From Polyangiaceae bacterium (GTDB lineage: Bacteria; Myxococcota_A; Polyangia; Polyangiales; Polyangiaceae): a stretch of DNA of 52,434 bases. Within the stretch, counting starts at the first letter, position 1. Every line of letters starts with the position of its first letter. The translations under genes were made by a program, and so were the position numbers. The DNA lies in contig JADLAB010000150.1 in NCBI GenBank assembly GCA_020848455.1, positions 1 to 52,434 on the forward strand, read 5' to 3'. This document shows positions 1 to 8,404 of the stretch, in pieces. Below the pieces are notes generated by a model. That model made no database searches. It had not been told where the DNA came from and worked only from the letters and a program-made list of their open reading frames with translations.

Positions 1-5
1 CATCG

Positions 6-93
6 GGGCCCTCCCATGCGGCGCCGAGCCGCGTCACGCCATCGACGTCGTGCTCCGGCCCCCACGGGCCCTCCCATGCGGCGCCGAGCCGCG
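6..93. repeat. Two 28-bp direct repeats, 60-bp period
   Basis: The same 28 bases occur at 6-33 and at 66-93, starting GGGCCCTCCCATGCGG. The 32 bases between them are not obviously related to the flanks. With only two copies visible it may be the tail of a longer 60-bp array that starts left of the window. Confidence 0.75.
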
Positions 94-193
94 CACCCCG
101 GCCGCCGGGCTCGCAGCGGCACGACGAGCGCGGCGCGAGTGGGTTGGGCTCGGAGAGTAGGGAGAAAGGCGGAGCACGTTCCAGCACCGGGTT

Positions 194-378
194 GCGCCCG
201 GCCCGCGTCGCACGACGCCGACACTGCGCCCGGCCGCGTCGCACGAAACGGTGGGCCGACACTGCGCCCGGCCGCGTCGCACGAAACGGTGGGCCGACAC
301 TGCGCCCGGCCCGCGTCGCACGAAACGGTGGGCCGACACTGCGCCCGCCCGCGTCGCACGAAACGGTGGGCCGACACG
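194..378. repeat. 38-bp tandem repeat, five copies
   Basis: Units start at 194, 226, 264, 302 and 341. The first is degenerate (32 nt), two are 38 nt, one is 39 nt, and the last ends near 378. Each starts GCGCCCGSCC and the full units contain CGCACGAAACGGTGGGCC. The copies abut without spacers, so this is a minisatellite and not a CRISPR array. Confidence 0.85.
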
Positions 379-466
379 GGCGACGGGCTCCAGGCTTCGG
401 GCTCCAGGAGGGAGAGCGGGTGGCCACAGGGTTCGACGCCGCGGCCTCTGGGCCTGAAGCCTGGAG

Positions 467-522
467 CCAGAAGCCTGACGCCAGAAGCCTGACGCCAGAA
501 GCCTGGCGCCAGAAGCCTGAAG
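467..522. repeat. 14-bp tandem repeat, four copies
   Basis: Units of the type CCAGAAGCCTGACG start at 467, 481, 495 and 509, with small changes in the last two. Related GGCTCCAGG words lie just upstream at 388-411. It sits about 100 nt beyond the stop codon of the minus-strand gene at 622, so it is downstream of that gene. Confidence 0.75.
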
Positions 523-621
523 CCACGTCGCGCTGGAGCCGAGTTTCCTTCTAGCCGCCCATCGCGCCCGGGCGCGACCCGCGTCCTATGAAACTCCGCG
601 TGGTTGCGCCCTTGTTTCTGA

Positions 622-1383
622 TCAGCGTCGCAGCGCCTGGCGCACGTGGCGCCAGTCGCCGGCGTCGCAGCGCCGCGACAGCGCGGCGGCGAGCCGACCC
701 TTGCGCCAGGCGTGCTCGCGCTCGAGCTCGGCCGCGTCGTGGGGGCGCCCGGCCGCGACGTAGCGCGCCGCGAGCTCCGCGACCCGGCCGCCCCTGTCGC
801 TGCAGAAGCGCTCGTGGAAGCGCTCGACCGCGCCCACGAACGCCGCCCATGCGAGCTCCCGCCGGCCGACCTCGGAGGACCACACGCACTGCCCCGCCAC
901 GAGCTTCGCGCGGTTGTCCCACTCGATCGTCACGAGGTCGGCGTGCCGCCAGAGCCAGAGGTCGGCGCTCGGGTCGAGGTAGCCCGTGTCGAGCTGGCGG
1001 CCGGCCAGCACGGCGCTCGCCTCGAGCAGCAGCGTCGCCTCCGCGCTCTCGTCGAGCTCGTCGAGCGCATCGGAGGCGGTGCGGAGGCGGCGCGCCGCGT
1101 CGCCGAGCGAGCCCGGCGCGAAGGCCAGCACCACGTCGTCCGGCACCGGCTCGCAGACCGCCGGCAACATGCCGAGGACGTCCTCGTGCAGGCGCACCAC
1201 CGGGTGCTCGACGGCGTGCCCGCCGAAGTCGGCCGCGTAGTGGAGCAGGTGCACGTCACCGACGCGGATGGAGTAGCTGCCGCCGCTCAGGGCGGCCCAC
1301 GTCGGTCGCCCTTCCGGGGGAGGGCCTCCGGGCCCGAGGGCAGGGTGCGAGGAGAGCGTGTACTCGAGCTCGAAGTCCGTCAT
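622..1383 (-). CDS. DUF5984-like protein
   Basis: This is a 253-residue soluble protein of unknown function, with no signal peptide or membrane segment. From memory of the family, two stretches resemble DUF5984 proteins. One is VVRLHEDVLGMLPAVCEPVP near residues 62-81. The other is a later WLWRHADLVTIEWDN segment, followed by a helix-rich end with FVGAVERFHERF. The ATG at 1383 is chosen because it opens the conserved-looking part; the frame stays open upstream, but that part is Arg-rich. A purine-rich GAGGGGG lies upstream. DUF5984 genes are often scattered and their role is unknown; a self-immunity or stress role would be speculation. The family match was recalled and not computed. Confidence 0.65.
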   Translation of the reverse strand: MTDFELEYTLSSHPALGPGGPPPEGRPTWAALSGGSYSIRVGDVHLLHYAADFGGHAVEHPVVRLHEDVLGMLPAVCEPVPDDVVLAFAPGSLGDAARRLRTASDALDELDESAEATLLLEASAVLAGRQLDTGYLDPSADLWLWRHADLVTIEWDNRAKLVAGQCVWSSEVGRRELAWAAFVGAVERFHERFCSDRGGRVAELAARYVAAGRPHDAAELEREHAWRKGRLAAALSRRCDAGDWRHVRQALRR

Positions 1384-1407
1384 GGTGTGGGCCCCCTCGG
1401 GTGCGCG

Positions 1408-1436
1408 ATTGTACTCGCGGCGCGGCCCCGGGCCGA
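1408..1436 (-). promoter_or_regulatory. Candidate promoter for the DUF5984-like gene
   Basis: Reading the minus strand, TACAAT (1408-1413) lies 17 nt after TCGGCC (1431-1436) and 24 nt before the ATG. The -10 matches five of six consensus bases, which is notable in such GC-rich DNA; the -35 is weak. Confidence 0.35.
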
Positions 1437-1538
1437 GAACGGCGCGGAGCGCGTCGCGCCTGGCACGCTCCACGGCGCGCGCGGCCGGCATGGGTGTTGC
1501 GCGAGCGGGGCACGCTCGCGCCTTCGATGCCGGCCGGA

Positions 1539-2335
1539 TCAGCGCAGCGCGGACCCCGCCGCCTCCGGTGCCTCGGGCTCGCGGGGCGGCCATGCGCCGT
1601 CCGGGAGGCGCAGCTCGGGCACGGGTGCGTCCTCGTGCCCGAACCCCGTGAGACGCGCCTCCTCCAAGAGGATCGGGACGAGGAACAGGTAGCCGTCGGC
1701 GGTGACGCGGATCGTCTTGCCGGGCACCTGCGGGGACGCCCACACGCGTCCGACCGCCTCGGCCGGCCCCATCGCCTTCGCGAAGCTGAGCCGCTGCGCG
1801 TGCACGAGCTCCGCGCCCACCTCGATGTCGTCGTCCTCGGCCGTGAACCCCTCGAACTCGTCGGCGCCGGGGATCACGTTGCCGCTCGCTCCTCGAGCGC
1901 GCGGTACGCGGCGCGACCCGTGGCGCTCGAGGGGACGCCGACCTCGCCGGCCTTGCCGGCGAAAGCGGCGACGAGCGGCTTGCCCGCCGGCCCGGGCCCG
2001 AGCACGAACGCGTCCACGAGGCGCGGCGCCTCGTCGCCGAAGGTGATGCTCTCCCACCACTCGGAGCCCGCCGCCGTGCGCGCCAGGAGCCGGAGCCTCC
2101 AGCTCCCGTCCAGGCCGTAGATCATGTCGCCGTCCTCGCGGAGCTCGAACCAGTCGCCCACGCGCCACACCTGCGGCTCCTCGAGCCAGGCCGGCACGTC
2201 CGGCCGCGTCTTCGAGGGAGCGTGCGGCGGGTAGGCGGCCGGTGGCGCGGACGTCGACGTGCCGTGGCAGCCGCCGAGCACGAGCGCGGTCCCGAGGCAC
2301 GCCGCGCGAGCGCAGGAGGGGAGGGGGAGGCGCAT
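1539..2335 (-). pseudogene. Lipoprotein gene with an apparent frameshift
   Basis: The first frame starts at ATG 2335 with a lipoprotein signal (lipobox LGGC, then HGTSTSAPP) and reads 153 residues to a stop at 1874. Its last residues (ALEERAAT) look truncated. A second minus-strand frame continues from about 1890 to 1539 with protein-like sequence (SGNVIPGADEFEGF, then VGRVWASPQVPGKTIRVTAD) but has no start codon or ribosome site of its own. Joining the frames near 1875-1890 gives a plausible 260-odd-residue exported protein. I do not recognise the family. Either the gene is broken by a 1-nt deletion or 2-nt insertion, or the assembly has an error in this GC-rich run. No slippery sequence supports programmed frameshifting. 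Confidence 0.6.
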
Positions 2336-2472
2336 GGCCCGACGAGGACACTGAGCCCGAGACCCGTGCCCGGGTTCCCGGCGAGCAGCATTGTCGCACC
2401 CGGTGTGCGGCGTGCAACCCGCGAGCCCCGTCCGGGCGGCCCGGACAGCGTCACGCGATCGCGCGCGGGTGC

Positions 2473-2501
2473 TCGACCGGACGCGTGGGCCCGGCTAGCC
2501 T
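2473..2501 (+). promoter_or_regulatory. Candidate leaderless promoter of nagZ
   Basis: TCGACC (2473-2478), a 17-nt spacer and TAGCCT (2496-2501) lie with exactly 6 nt between the -10-like hexamer and the GTG at 2508. A transcript starting at the usual distance would begin at the start codon. The same TCGACC-N17-TAGCCT pair precedes the amylase gene at 37433. Confidence 0.5.
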
Positions 2502-2507
2502 GCCGAG

Positions 2508-3611
2508 GTGGTCGAGCTCACGCTTTCGCTGCCCGAGCTCTGCGGGCAGCTCATCGTCGGCGGTTTCGAGGGAACGGAGCTGCCGGAGTCGTTCCGGCGC
2601 GCGCTCGCGGCGGGGCAACGCGGTGGCGCGATCCTGTTCCGGCGCAACCTGAAGGACGTGTCGCAGGTCCAGGCGCTGTGCCGCTCCATCGCCGCAGCCG
2701 CTCCGAAGAGGCTGCCGCCGTTCATCGGGGTCGATCAGGAGGGGGGGCGGGTCGTGCGCCTGCCCGAGCCCTGCCTCGCGCTGCCGCCGATGCGCGTGTT
2801 CGGCCGCATCGACGACCCGGCGTTCACCTACCGTGCGGCGGCGGTGCTCGGCTCCGAGCTCGCGGCGCTCGGCTTCAACCTCGACTTCGCGCCCGTGCTC
2901 GACGTGGACTCGAACCCGGACAACCCGATCATCGGGGACCGGTCCTTCGGCTCCGAGGTCTCGGTCGTGACGCGCCACGCCCTGTCGTTCATCGACGGCC
3001 TGCAGAGCCAGCGCGTGCTCGCCTGCGGCAAGCACTATCCGGGTCACGGCGACACGGCGCAGGACAGCCACGTGGCGCTGCCCCGCGTCGAGCGCGAGCT
3101 CGCGAGCCTGCGTGCGACCGAGCTCTTGCCGTTCCAGGCCGCGTGCGGCGCCGGTGTGGCGAGCCTCATGACCGCCCACGTCGTGTACCCGGCGCTCGCC
3201 CCGGACGTGCCGGCGACCTTCTCGTCGGCGATCTGCTCGGAGCTGCTGCGCGGCGAGATCGGCTTCCAGGGCGTGCTCTTCTCCGACGATCTCGAGATGG
3301 GCGCCGTGACGGGGCGCTACGGCATCGAGGAGGCGGCCGTCGCGGCGATCGCCGCCGGCTGCGACGCCCTGCTCGTGTGCCGCGACGAGGCGCTGCAGGT
3401 CCGGGCACACGCGGCGCTGCTGCGCCGCGCGGAGAGCGACCCGGCGTTCTTCGAGCGCTGTCGCGAGGCCGCCGTACGCTCGCTGCTCGCGCGCCGTCGC
3501 TTCCCGCCGCGCGCGTCCGCGCTCGGCGTCGTCGGCGGCGAGCACTCGCAGCACTTGCGCGCGGCGCTGGCGCGGGCGCAGGCCTCGCTCGAGGCGAGCG
3601 GTGGCGGCTGA
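2508..3611 (+). CDS. nagZ: Beta-N-acetylhexosaminidase NagZ (GH3)
   Basis: A glycoside hydrolase family 3 enzyme of 367 residues. NagZ removes N-acetylglucosamine from peptidoglycan fragments during cell-wall recycling in the cytoplasm, and no signal peptide is seen. Visible family marks are GGAILFRRN (39-47), VDQEGGRV (75-82), the KHYPGHGDT loop (175-183) with H188 of the Asp-His dyad, and FSDDLEMGA with D260 as the expected nucleophile. The length fits NagZ. The start is GTG 2508, right behind a promoter-like pair and without a Shine-Dalgarno. Its end overlaps the next gene by 11 nt, so the two are probably cotranscribed although their pathways differ. Confidence 0.93.
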   Translation: MVELTLSLPELCGQLIVGGFEGTELPESFRRALAAGQRGGAILFRRNLKDVSQVQALCRSIAAAAPKRLPPFIGVDQEGGRVVRLPEPCLALPPMRVFGRIDDPAFTYRAAAVLGSELAALGFNLDFAPVLDVDSNPDNPIIGDRSFGSEVSVVTRHALSFIDGLQSQRVLACGKHYPGHGDTAQDSHVALPRVERELASLRATELLPFQAACGAGVASLMTAHVVYPALAPDVPATFSSAICSELLRGEIGFQGVLFSDDLEMGAVTGRYGIEEAAVAAIAAGCDALLVCRDEALQVRAHAALLRRAESDPAFFERCREAAVRSLLARRRFPPRASALGVVGGEHSQHLRAALARAQASLEASGGG

Positions 3612-4884
3612 GGGCGTGGCGGAGCTCGCCGCGGCGGCCGGCGCGCCGCTCTGCGTGCTCGCGCGGCGCCTGGTCACCTGCGACGAGGCGCGCGCCTCGG
3701 CGTCGAGCCCGCTCGGCGTCCTCGAGGACGCCGGGCTCGTCGTCGCGGCGGGACGGGTCGTCGAGCTCGGCCCGCGCGCGGCGATCGAGGGCGCGCTCGG
3801 GACGCGCTACCCCGCGGCGCGGCGGCTCGACGCCACGGACGTCGTCGTCACGCCGGGCCTCTGCGACGCGCACACCCATGCCGCGTGGCTGGGCAGCCGG
3901 GGCCACGAGTACGCCCTGCGCATGGCCGGCGCGGGCTACGAGGCCATCGCCGCGGCCGGCGGCGGGATCGCCGCGACCATGCGCGCGGTGCGCGGGGCGT
4001 CGCGAGCGGAGATCGCCGCGAGCCTGCGCGCACGGCTCGGGCGCATGGCTGCGCTCGGCGTGACGACGGTGGAGGTCAAGAGCGGCTACGGGCTCGACCC
4101 GCCGAGCGAGCGCAAGCTGCTCGAGGCGATCGCCGACGTCGCCGGGGCGTCCGATCTCCCGGCCGTGGTGCCGACCTACCTCGGCCTGCACGCCGTGCCG
4201 CCGGAGGCGCGCGCCGATCGGCCGGCGTACGTGCGTGCCGCCACCGAGGCGCTCGACGGGCTCGCCGCGGACGGCCTGTGCCGCTACGTCGACGCGTACA
4301 TCGACCGCAACGCCTTCACGACCGCGGAGGCCGAGCCGCTGTTCCGGCGCGCGCGCGCGCTCGGGCTCGGCGTGCGCGCCCACGTGGGTCAGTTCGCGGA
4401 CGTCGGCGGCGCGGAGCTCGCGGCGGCGGTGAAAGCCGCCTCGGTGGACCACGTCGAGCAGCTCGGCGAGCGAGGCGCCGCGGCGCTCGGGGCCGCCGGG
4501 GTGCGCGCCGTGCTGCTCCCCGTCGCGAGCTTCACGCTCGCGCAGAGCCCGCCGCCCGTCGCGCTGCTGCGCGCGGCGGGCGTCCCGCTCGTCGTCGCGA
4601 GCGACGCGAACCCCGGCACGGCGCCGACCGAGAGCCTCCCGCTGGCGCTCGCGCTCGCCGTCCGGAGCTACGGCCTCTCCGTCGCCGAGGCGCTCGGCGG
4701 CGTGACGCGCGAGGCGGCGCGCTCGCTCGGGCTGCCGGCAGGCGTGCTCGCGCCGGGCGCCCCGGCGGACCTCGTGGTCTGGGACCTGCCCCACGAGGAC
4801 GATCTGGTCGCGCCGTGGGGCGTCGCGCGGGTGCGGCTCGTCGTGCGCGCCGGGCGCGTGCTCCACGCCGCCCCGGCCGCCTAG
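3601..4884 (+). CDS. hutI: Imidazolonepropionase HutI
   Basis: An amidohydrolase of 427 residues that hydrolyses 4-imidazolone-5-propanoate to N-formimidoyl-glutamate in histidine breakdown. Metal ligands H91 and H93 sit in DAHTHAAW, followed by the typical GGGIAATMRA segment. The substrate motif EVKSGYGLD is at 158-166, H261 is in AHVGQF, DHVEQLGE follows, and D335 is in SDANPGTAPTES. The start is GTG 3601, inside the end of nagZ; the frame has no better start. The other hut genes are not in the window, so hutI here is detached from its usual operon. Confidence 0.93.
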   Translation: MAAEGVAELAAAAGAPLCVLARRLVTCDEARASASSPLGVLEDAGLVVAAGRVVELGPRAAIEGALGTRYPAARRLDATDVVVTPGLCDAHTHAAWLGSRGHEYALRMAGAGYEAIAAAGGGIAATMRAVRGASRAEIAASLRARLGRMAALGVTTVEVKSGYGLDPPSERKLLEAIADVAGASDLPAVVPTYLGLHAVPPEARADRPAYVRAATEALDGLAADGLCRYVDAYIDRNAFTTAEAEPLFRRARALGLGVRAHVGQFADVGGAELAAAVKAASVDHVEQLGERGAAALGAAGVRAVLLPVASFTLAQSPPPVALLRAAGVPLVVASDANPGTAPTESLPLALALAVRSYGLSVAEALGGVTREAARSLGLPAGVLAPGAPADLVVWDLPHEDDLVAPWGVARVRLVVRAGRVLHAAPAA

Positions 4885-4923
4885 GCGCTTGCGTCCGGCC
4901 CGCGGCGGGGCTGTCCTCTGCGC

Positions 4924-5754
<831 letters not shown>

Positions 5755-5762
5755 GCCTCGGC

Positions 5763-5817
5763 GCCGGCGCGCCGGCGGCGCGAGCCGCGGCTCGGGCCCG
5801 AGGCCGGGCCTGGCCCG
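5763..5817. terminator. Palindrome-rich convergent intergenic region
   Basis: Between two convergent genes lie overlapping perfect palindromes: GCCGGCGCGCCGGC (5763-5776), GAGCCGCGGCTC (5782-5793) and CTCGGGCCCGAG (5791-5802), then a GCCGGGCC/GGCCCGC arm pair. There is no U-tract. It could stop transcription in both directions, but this rests on position and structure only. Confidence 0.3.
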
Positions 5818-5821
5818 CTAG

Positions 5822-5977
5822 CTAGCCCTGCTCGGCGGTCTCGGCCTTGGGCCCCTTCTCGGGGAGCTCGCGCATGCCGAGGCGCTTGGTCGAGCGCTTC
5901 TTCATGCGCACCTTCTTCTTCGGATGCGACAGCCACTCGTGGCGGAGCCGCACGTTCCAGATGGCGTGGTTCGACAT
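5822..5977 (-). CDS. Small basic protein, 51 residues
   Basis: A 51-residue protein very rich in Lys and Arg, with the cluster HPKKKVRMKKRSTKRLG in the middle, after an N-terminal NHAIWNVRLRHEWLS. The ATG at 5977 follows an AGGAG ribosome site at good spacing, which supports a real gene. It has no signal peptide or membrane segment. The charge suggests nucleic-acid or ribosome binding, but I do not recognise the family. It is transcribed away from the lipoprotein array; the 230 bp between them must hold both promoters. Confidence 0.6.
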   Translation of the reverse strand: MSNHAIWNVRLRHEWLSHPKKKVRMKKRSTKRLGMRELPEKGPKAETAEQG

Positions 5978-6151
5978 GGTGGGCGCTCCTATGGTCGAGT
6001 TCCCGCGCCAGGTCAAGCCCGGGGGCTCTCGAGCCGGGCACGCAGGCCGGTCGGTGTACGTGGTTTCGGAGGGTTGCGCGCGCGTCCGCACGCGTGGCGT
6101 GCCCCGGCGGGCTCGCTCACCTCCAGGGGGCGGCGCGAGCGGCCGCTGCCC

Positions 6152-6181
6152 TTGCAACCGCCCGCGCACGGGTGGTAGCTT
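6152..6181 (+). promoter_or_regulatory. Candidate promoter of the Cys-rich lipoprotein array
   Basis: TTGCAA (6152-6157), an 18-nt spacer and TAGCTT (6176-6181) precede the first array gene at 6208. Unlike most first genes in the window, this leaves a leader of about 20 nt that contains the purine-rich TGGAGAAG ribosome site. Confidence 0.35.
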
Positions 6182-6207
6182 GGCCCTGCGAGGTTCTGGA
6201 GAAGCTC

Positions 6208-6534
6208 ATGAAGAAAAGCTTTTGGATTTACGGCTTGGCGGCCCTCGGGCTCACCGTGTCGGCCTTCGGGTGCAACCCGTACGGCTCGTTCTGCGAGAGC
6301 CAGGAGAGCTGCCGGGGCGGCAACGACAAGGACATCGACGCCTGCACCGAGGAGATCGCGGCCGAGGCCGACATCGGCAGCGCCTACGGCTGCGACGCGG
6401 AGTGGGACGCGCTCTGGGAGTGCGCCGAGGCCGACGCCTACTGCAACAACAGCAACTGGACCTACTCCGACAAGTGCCAAAGCAAGGAGCAGAGCTACAA
6501 CCAGTGCAAGCACGACGCCTCGGGCATCAAGTAG
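6208..6534 (+). CDS. Cys-rich lipoprotein, array member 1 (type A)
   Basis: A 108-residue predicted lipoprotein with lipobox AFGC (C22) after a clear hydrophobic signal. The mature part is acidic, with NPYGSFC, GGNDKDIDAC and SAYGC. Cysteines lie at 22, 29, 35, 46, 62, 72, 79, 90 and 100; apart from the lipidated C22 these could form four disulfides. The core spacing C-x15-C-x9-C-x6-C-x10-C-x9-C recurs through the array, and all nine positions are identical in member 2. It is the first of six same-strand genes. I know no named family with this pattern. The role is unknown; a secreted small disulfide-stabilised envelope protein is all that can be said. Confidence 0.8.
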   Translation: MKKSFWIYGLAALGLTVSAFGCNPYGSFCESQESCRGGNDKDIDACTEEIAAEADIGSAYGCDAEWDALWECAEADAYCNNSNWTYSDKCQSKEQSYNQCKHDASGIK

Positions 6535-6580
6535 CGGCCCACGTTGGCGACAAACTCTGCTGGAATTCTTGGAGAGCAGC

Positions 6581-7039
6581 ATGAAGTACATGACGTTGCT
6601 GACGAGCGTCCTCGCCCTTGGTCTCGCCGCTGGGACCACCGGCTGCAACAAGTACGGGGACTATTGCGAGAAGTGGTCGGCCTGCGTCGGCGGTAACGAC
6701 AAGGACATCGACAAGTGCACCGAGGACTACGACGGTCGTGAGGGCGTCGCGTCCGCGTACGACTGCAGCACCGAGTACGATGCCTGGTGGGAGTGCCGGG
6801 AGCAGAACGCTCACTGCGACAACGCCAACTACACGACGGGCGACAACTGCACGGCCAAGTCGCAGAGCCTCGACCAGTGCGAAGAGAGCGCCTCGGGCCA
6901 CAAGTCGAACAATGGCGTCTGCCAGTGTACCTGCGACTGCGGCGGTGCCCAGGTCCCGACGACGTGCGGCGGTGGCGGCTGCTGCTTTGCGAGCTGCACC
7001 GCGTTGAGCTGCAACTTCGTCTCCGAGGGCGGCTGCTAG
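6581..7039 (+). CDS. Cys-rich lipoprotein, array member 2 (type A with tail)
   Basis: A 152-residue predicted lipoprotein with lipobox TTGC (C22). Its first 100 residues have cysteines at exactly the same positions as member 1 (22, 29, 35, 46, 62, 72, 79, 90, 100), with shared NKYGDYC and GGNDKDIDKC. A cysteine-dense tail is added from residue 114 (CQCTCDC, then a Gly-rich stretch with CC and three more Cys), ten cysteines in 39 residues. Member 6 carries a similar CQCTC tail although it belongs to the other subtype. The start is ATG 6581 with GGAG six nt upstream. The 46-nt gap to member 1 suggests cotranscription. Confidence 0.8.
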   Translation: MKYMTLLTSVLALGLAAGTTGCNKYGDYCEKWSACVGGNDKDIDKCTEDYDGREGVASAYDCSTEYDAWWECREQNAHCDNANYTTGDNCTAKSQSLDQCEESASGHKSNNGVCQCTCDCGGAQVPTTCGGGGCCFASCTALSCNFVSEGGC

Positions 7040-7280
7040 CCTCGATCCGACGGGCTCGCGCCGACGCGCCCGCGCGCCGGGCGACTCGCCGGACCACTCG
7101 CCCGACCGGGGCAGGGGCGCGGGCCCACGACCTCTCGTTGGCCATGCGCCCCGACGTGGGATCGCCGAGCCGATCTCGCGGGAGTGACAGCTCGTGTTCG
7201 CCCGGTACACGCTTGCTCGAGAGCGAGCCGGACTGAACCTTTACACCGCGGCAGTCGCCGTGCTCAGATGGGTCTCAGCG

Positions 7281-7631
7281 ATGCGTACCTCCGTGCGAAG
7301 GACCTTGGTGGCGGCGCTCGTCGGGCTGGGGCTCGCGGCCCCGGCGGCTTGCGGCGGATACGGCAAGTACTGCGACGCGTGGGTCGATTGCCTCAACGGC
7401 AACGACGACGACCGCACCGCCTGTGACACCTGGCTCAGCACCGAGGAGGACCGAGCGTCGCTCTACGGGTGCGACGACCTCTTCGAGGAGCGGCAGGCGT
7501 GCTGGGAGTCGCAGTCGCGCTGCGAGTCTGCCGGCGGCCTGGCCCTCTACGTCACCTGCGACGTCCAGGGTGGGAACAACTGTCGCTGCGACGACGAAGA
7601 GGAACGCTACCACCAGTGCATGCAGGACTGA
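7281..7631 (+). CDS. Cys-rich lipoprotein, array member 3 (type A)
   Basis: A 116-residue predicted lipoprotein with lipobox PAAC (C24), then GGYGKYC and NGNDDDRTAC. Cysteines at 24, 31, 37, 48, 64, 74 and 81 repeat the spacing of members 1 and 2. The next loop is enlarged and holds two extra cysteines (93, 101) before C103-x9-C113. ATG 7281 is chosen because it opens a normal signal peptide; an upstream in-frame GTG would put an unusual stretch before it. A 241-nt gap precedes it, the largest in the array, so a second promoter may lie there; no strong candidate is visible. Confidence 0.78.
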   Translation: MRTSVRRTLVAALVGLGLAAPAACGGYGKYCDAWVDCLNGNDDDRTACDTWLSTEEDRASLYGCDDLFEERQACWESQSRCESAGGLALYVTCDVQGGNNCRCDDEEERYHQCMQD

Positions 7632-7677
7632 CGGGCGGGCACCCGGTCACCCAGACGTACCAGACGGCGAGGCGATG

Positions 7678-8040
7678 ATGCGGATCCGGCTAGTGTTGTT
7701 GGCGGCGGGGCTCGGGCTCGTCGGCGCTTCCGCGACGAGCTGCGGCAAGTCCGGTGCGGAGCTCCTGTGCGACGAGGTCTGCAAGTGCGAGCTCTGCAAC
7801 GACCGCAAGGAGGACGAGTGCGTGATCGAGGCCGGCCTCGCCGAGGACATCGCGTCGGCGTACGACTGCGACGATCGGCGCGAGACCTACGACGACTGCC
7901 GCCTGCACGCGGGTGATTGCGTCGACTCGCGCTGGCACCCCGGCGACTGCGCGCGCGAGCTCGACGATCTCTGCGACTGCATCCACGCGGCCGCGGACGT
8001 CGACGACTCGGTCATCCGAGATCACTTCCCCTGCAACTGA
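7678..8040 (+). CDS. Cys-rich lipoprotein, array member 4 (type B)
   Basis: A 120-residue predicted lipoprotein with lipobox ATSC (C22). It has 13 cysteines. An N-terminal cluster C31-x3-C35-x-C37-x2-C40 is special to type B. It is followed by the same core as type A: C48-x15-C64-x9-C74-x6-C81-x9-C91-x9-C101. Shared words with member 6 are AYDC and YDDC plus a VDDSV-type end. The ATG at 7678 fits the GCGAGG ribosome site better than the ATG one codon upstream. The 46-nt gap to member 3 suggests one transcript. Family unrecognised. Confidence 0.78.
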   Translation: MRIRLVLLAAGLGLVGASATSCGKSGAELLCDEVCKCELCNDRKEDECVIEAGLAEDIASAYDCDDRRETYDDCRLHAGDCVDSRWHPGDCARELDDLCDCIHAAADVDDSVIRDHFPCN

Positions 8041-8060
8041 CGCAACCGAGGCGGGCGACC

Positions 8061-8393
8061 ATGGCGAACAAGACGACCATCATCGGAGGCGTGCTCCTCG
8101 CCCTCGGGCTCCTTTTGCCCATCGGCTGCAAGACCTACGGCGATTTCTGCGAGGCGCGGATGGACTGCGAGGTGGGCAACGACGCGGACGTCGACGCCTG
8201 CCTCGTCGAGATCGAGACGGACGAGGAGCGAGCCGACATCTACGGCTGCTCCGAGTGGTTCGACGACTACATCGCCTGCCGCGAGGCCCAGAGCACGTGC
8301 GAGGCGGGCAACCACTACTCGACGGGCAACAGGTGCGAGCGCGAGGACGAGCACTACCAGGCCTGCCTGCGCGACGGGCTCGACCTGTACTGA
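8061..8393 (+). CDS. Cys-rich lipoprotein, array member 5 (type A)
   Basis: A 110-residue predicted lipoprotein with lipobox PIGC (C23), then KTYGDFC and GNDADVDAC. Its nine cysteines (23, 30, 36, 47, 63, 73, 80, 92, 102) follow the type A plan; only the loop before the last pair is one residue longer. It has no tail. The gap to member 4 is 20 nt and the gap to member 6 is 11 nt, so the last three genes form a tight operon in which type A sits between two type B genes. Confidence 0.8.
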   Translation: MANKTTIIGGVLLALGLLLPIGCKTYGDFCEARMDCEVGNDADVDACLVEIETDEERADIYGCSEWFDDYIACREAQSTCEAGNHYSTGNRCEREDEHYQACLRDGLDLY

Positions 8394-8404
8394 GGAAGGC
8401 GGAC

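Larger units (their letters stand above)
1..621. other. Non-coding repeat-rich region
   Basis: No convincing gene is seen here. The frames that stay open are Arg/Pro-rich and shift with the repeats. The stretch holds three families of direct repeats, annotated separately, and ends at the stop codon of the minus-strand gene at 622. The left edge cuts into the first repeat, so the array may begin outside the window. Confidence 0.6.

Noticed and set aside
194-378. Possible CRISPR array
   Set aside because: Repeat units of 38 bp follow each other directly without variable spacers, and no cas gene is in the window.
1870-1895. Programmed ribosomal frameshift in the lipoprotein gene
   Set aside because: No slippery heptamer or downstream pseudoknot is seen; a mutation or assembly error is simpler.
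588-2120. Plus-strand frame of 510 codons
   Set aside because: Composition is Arg/Ala/Pro without domain-like sequence, and it lies opposite two minus-strand genes with clear protein features.
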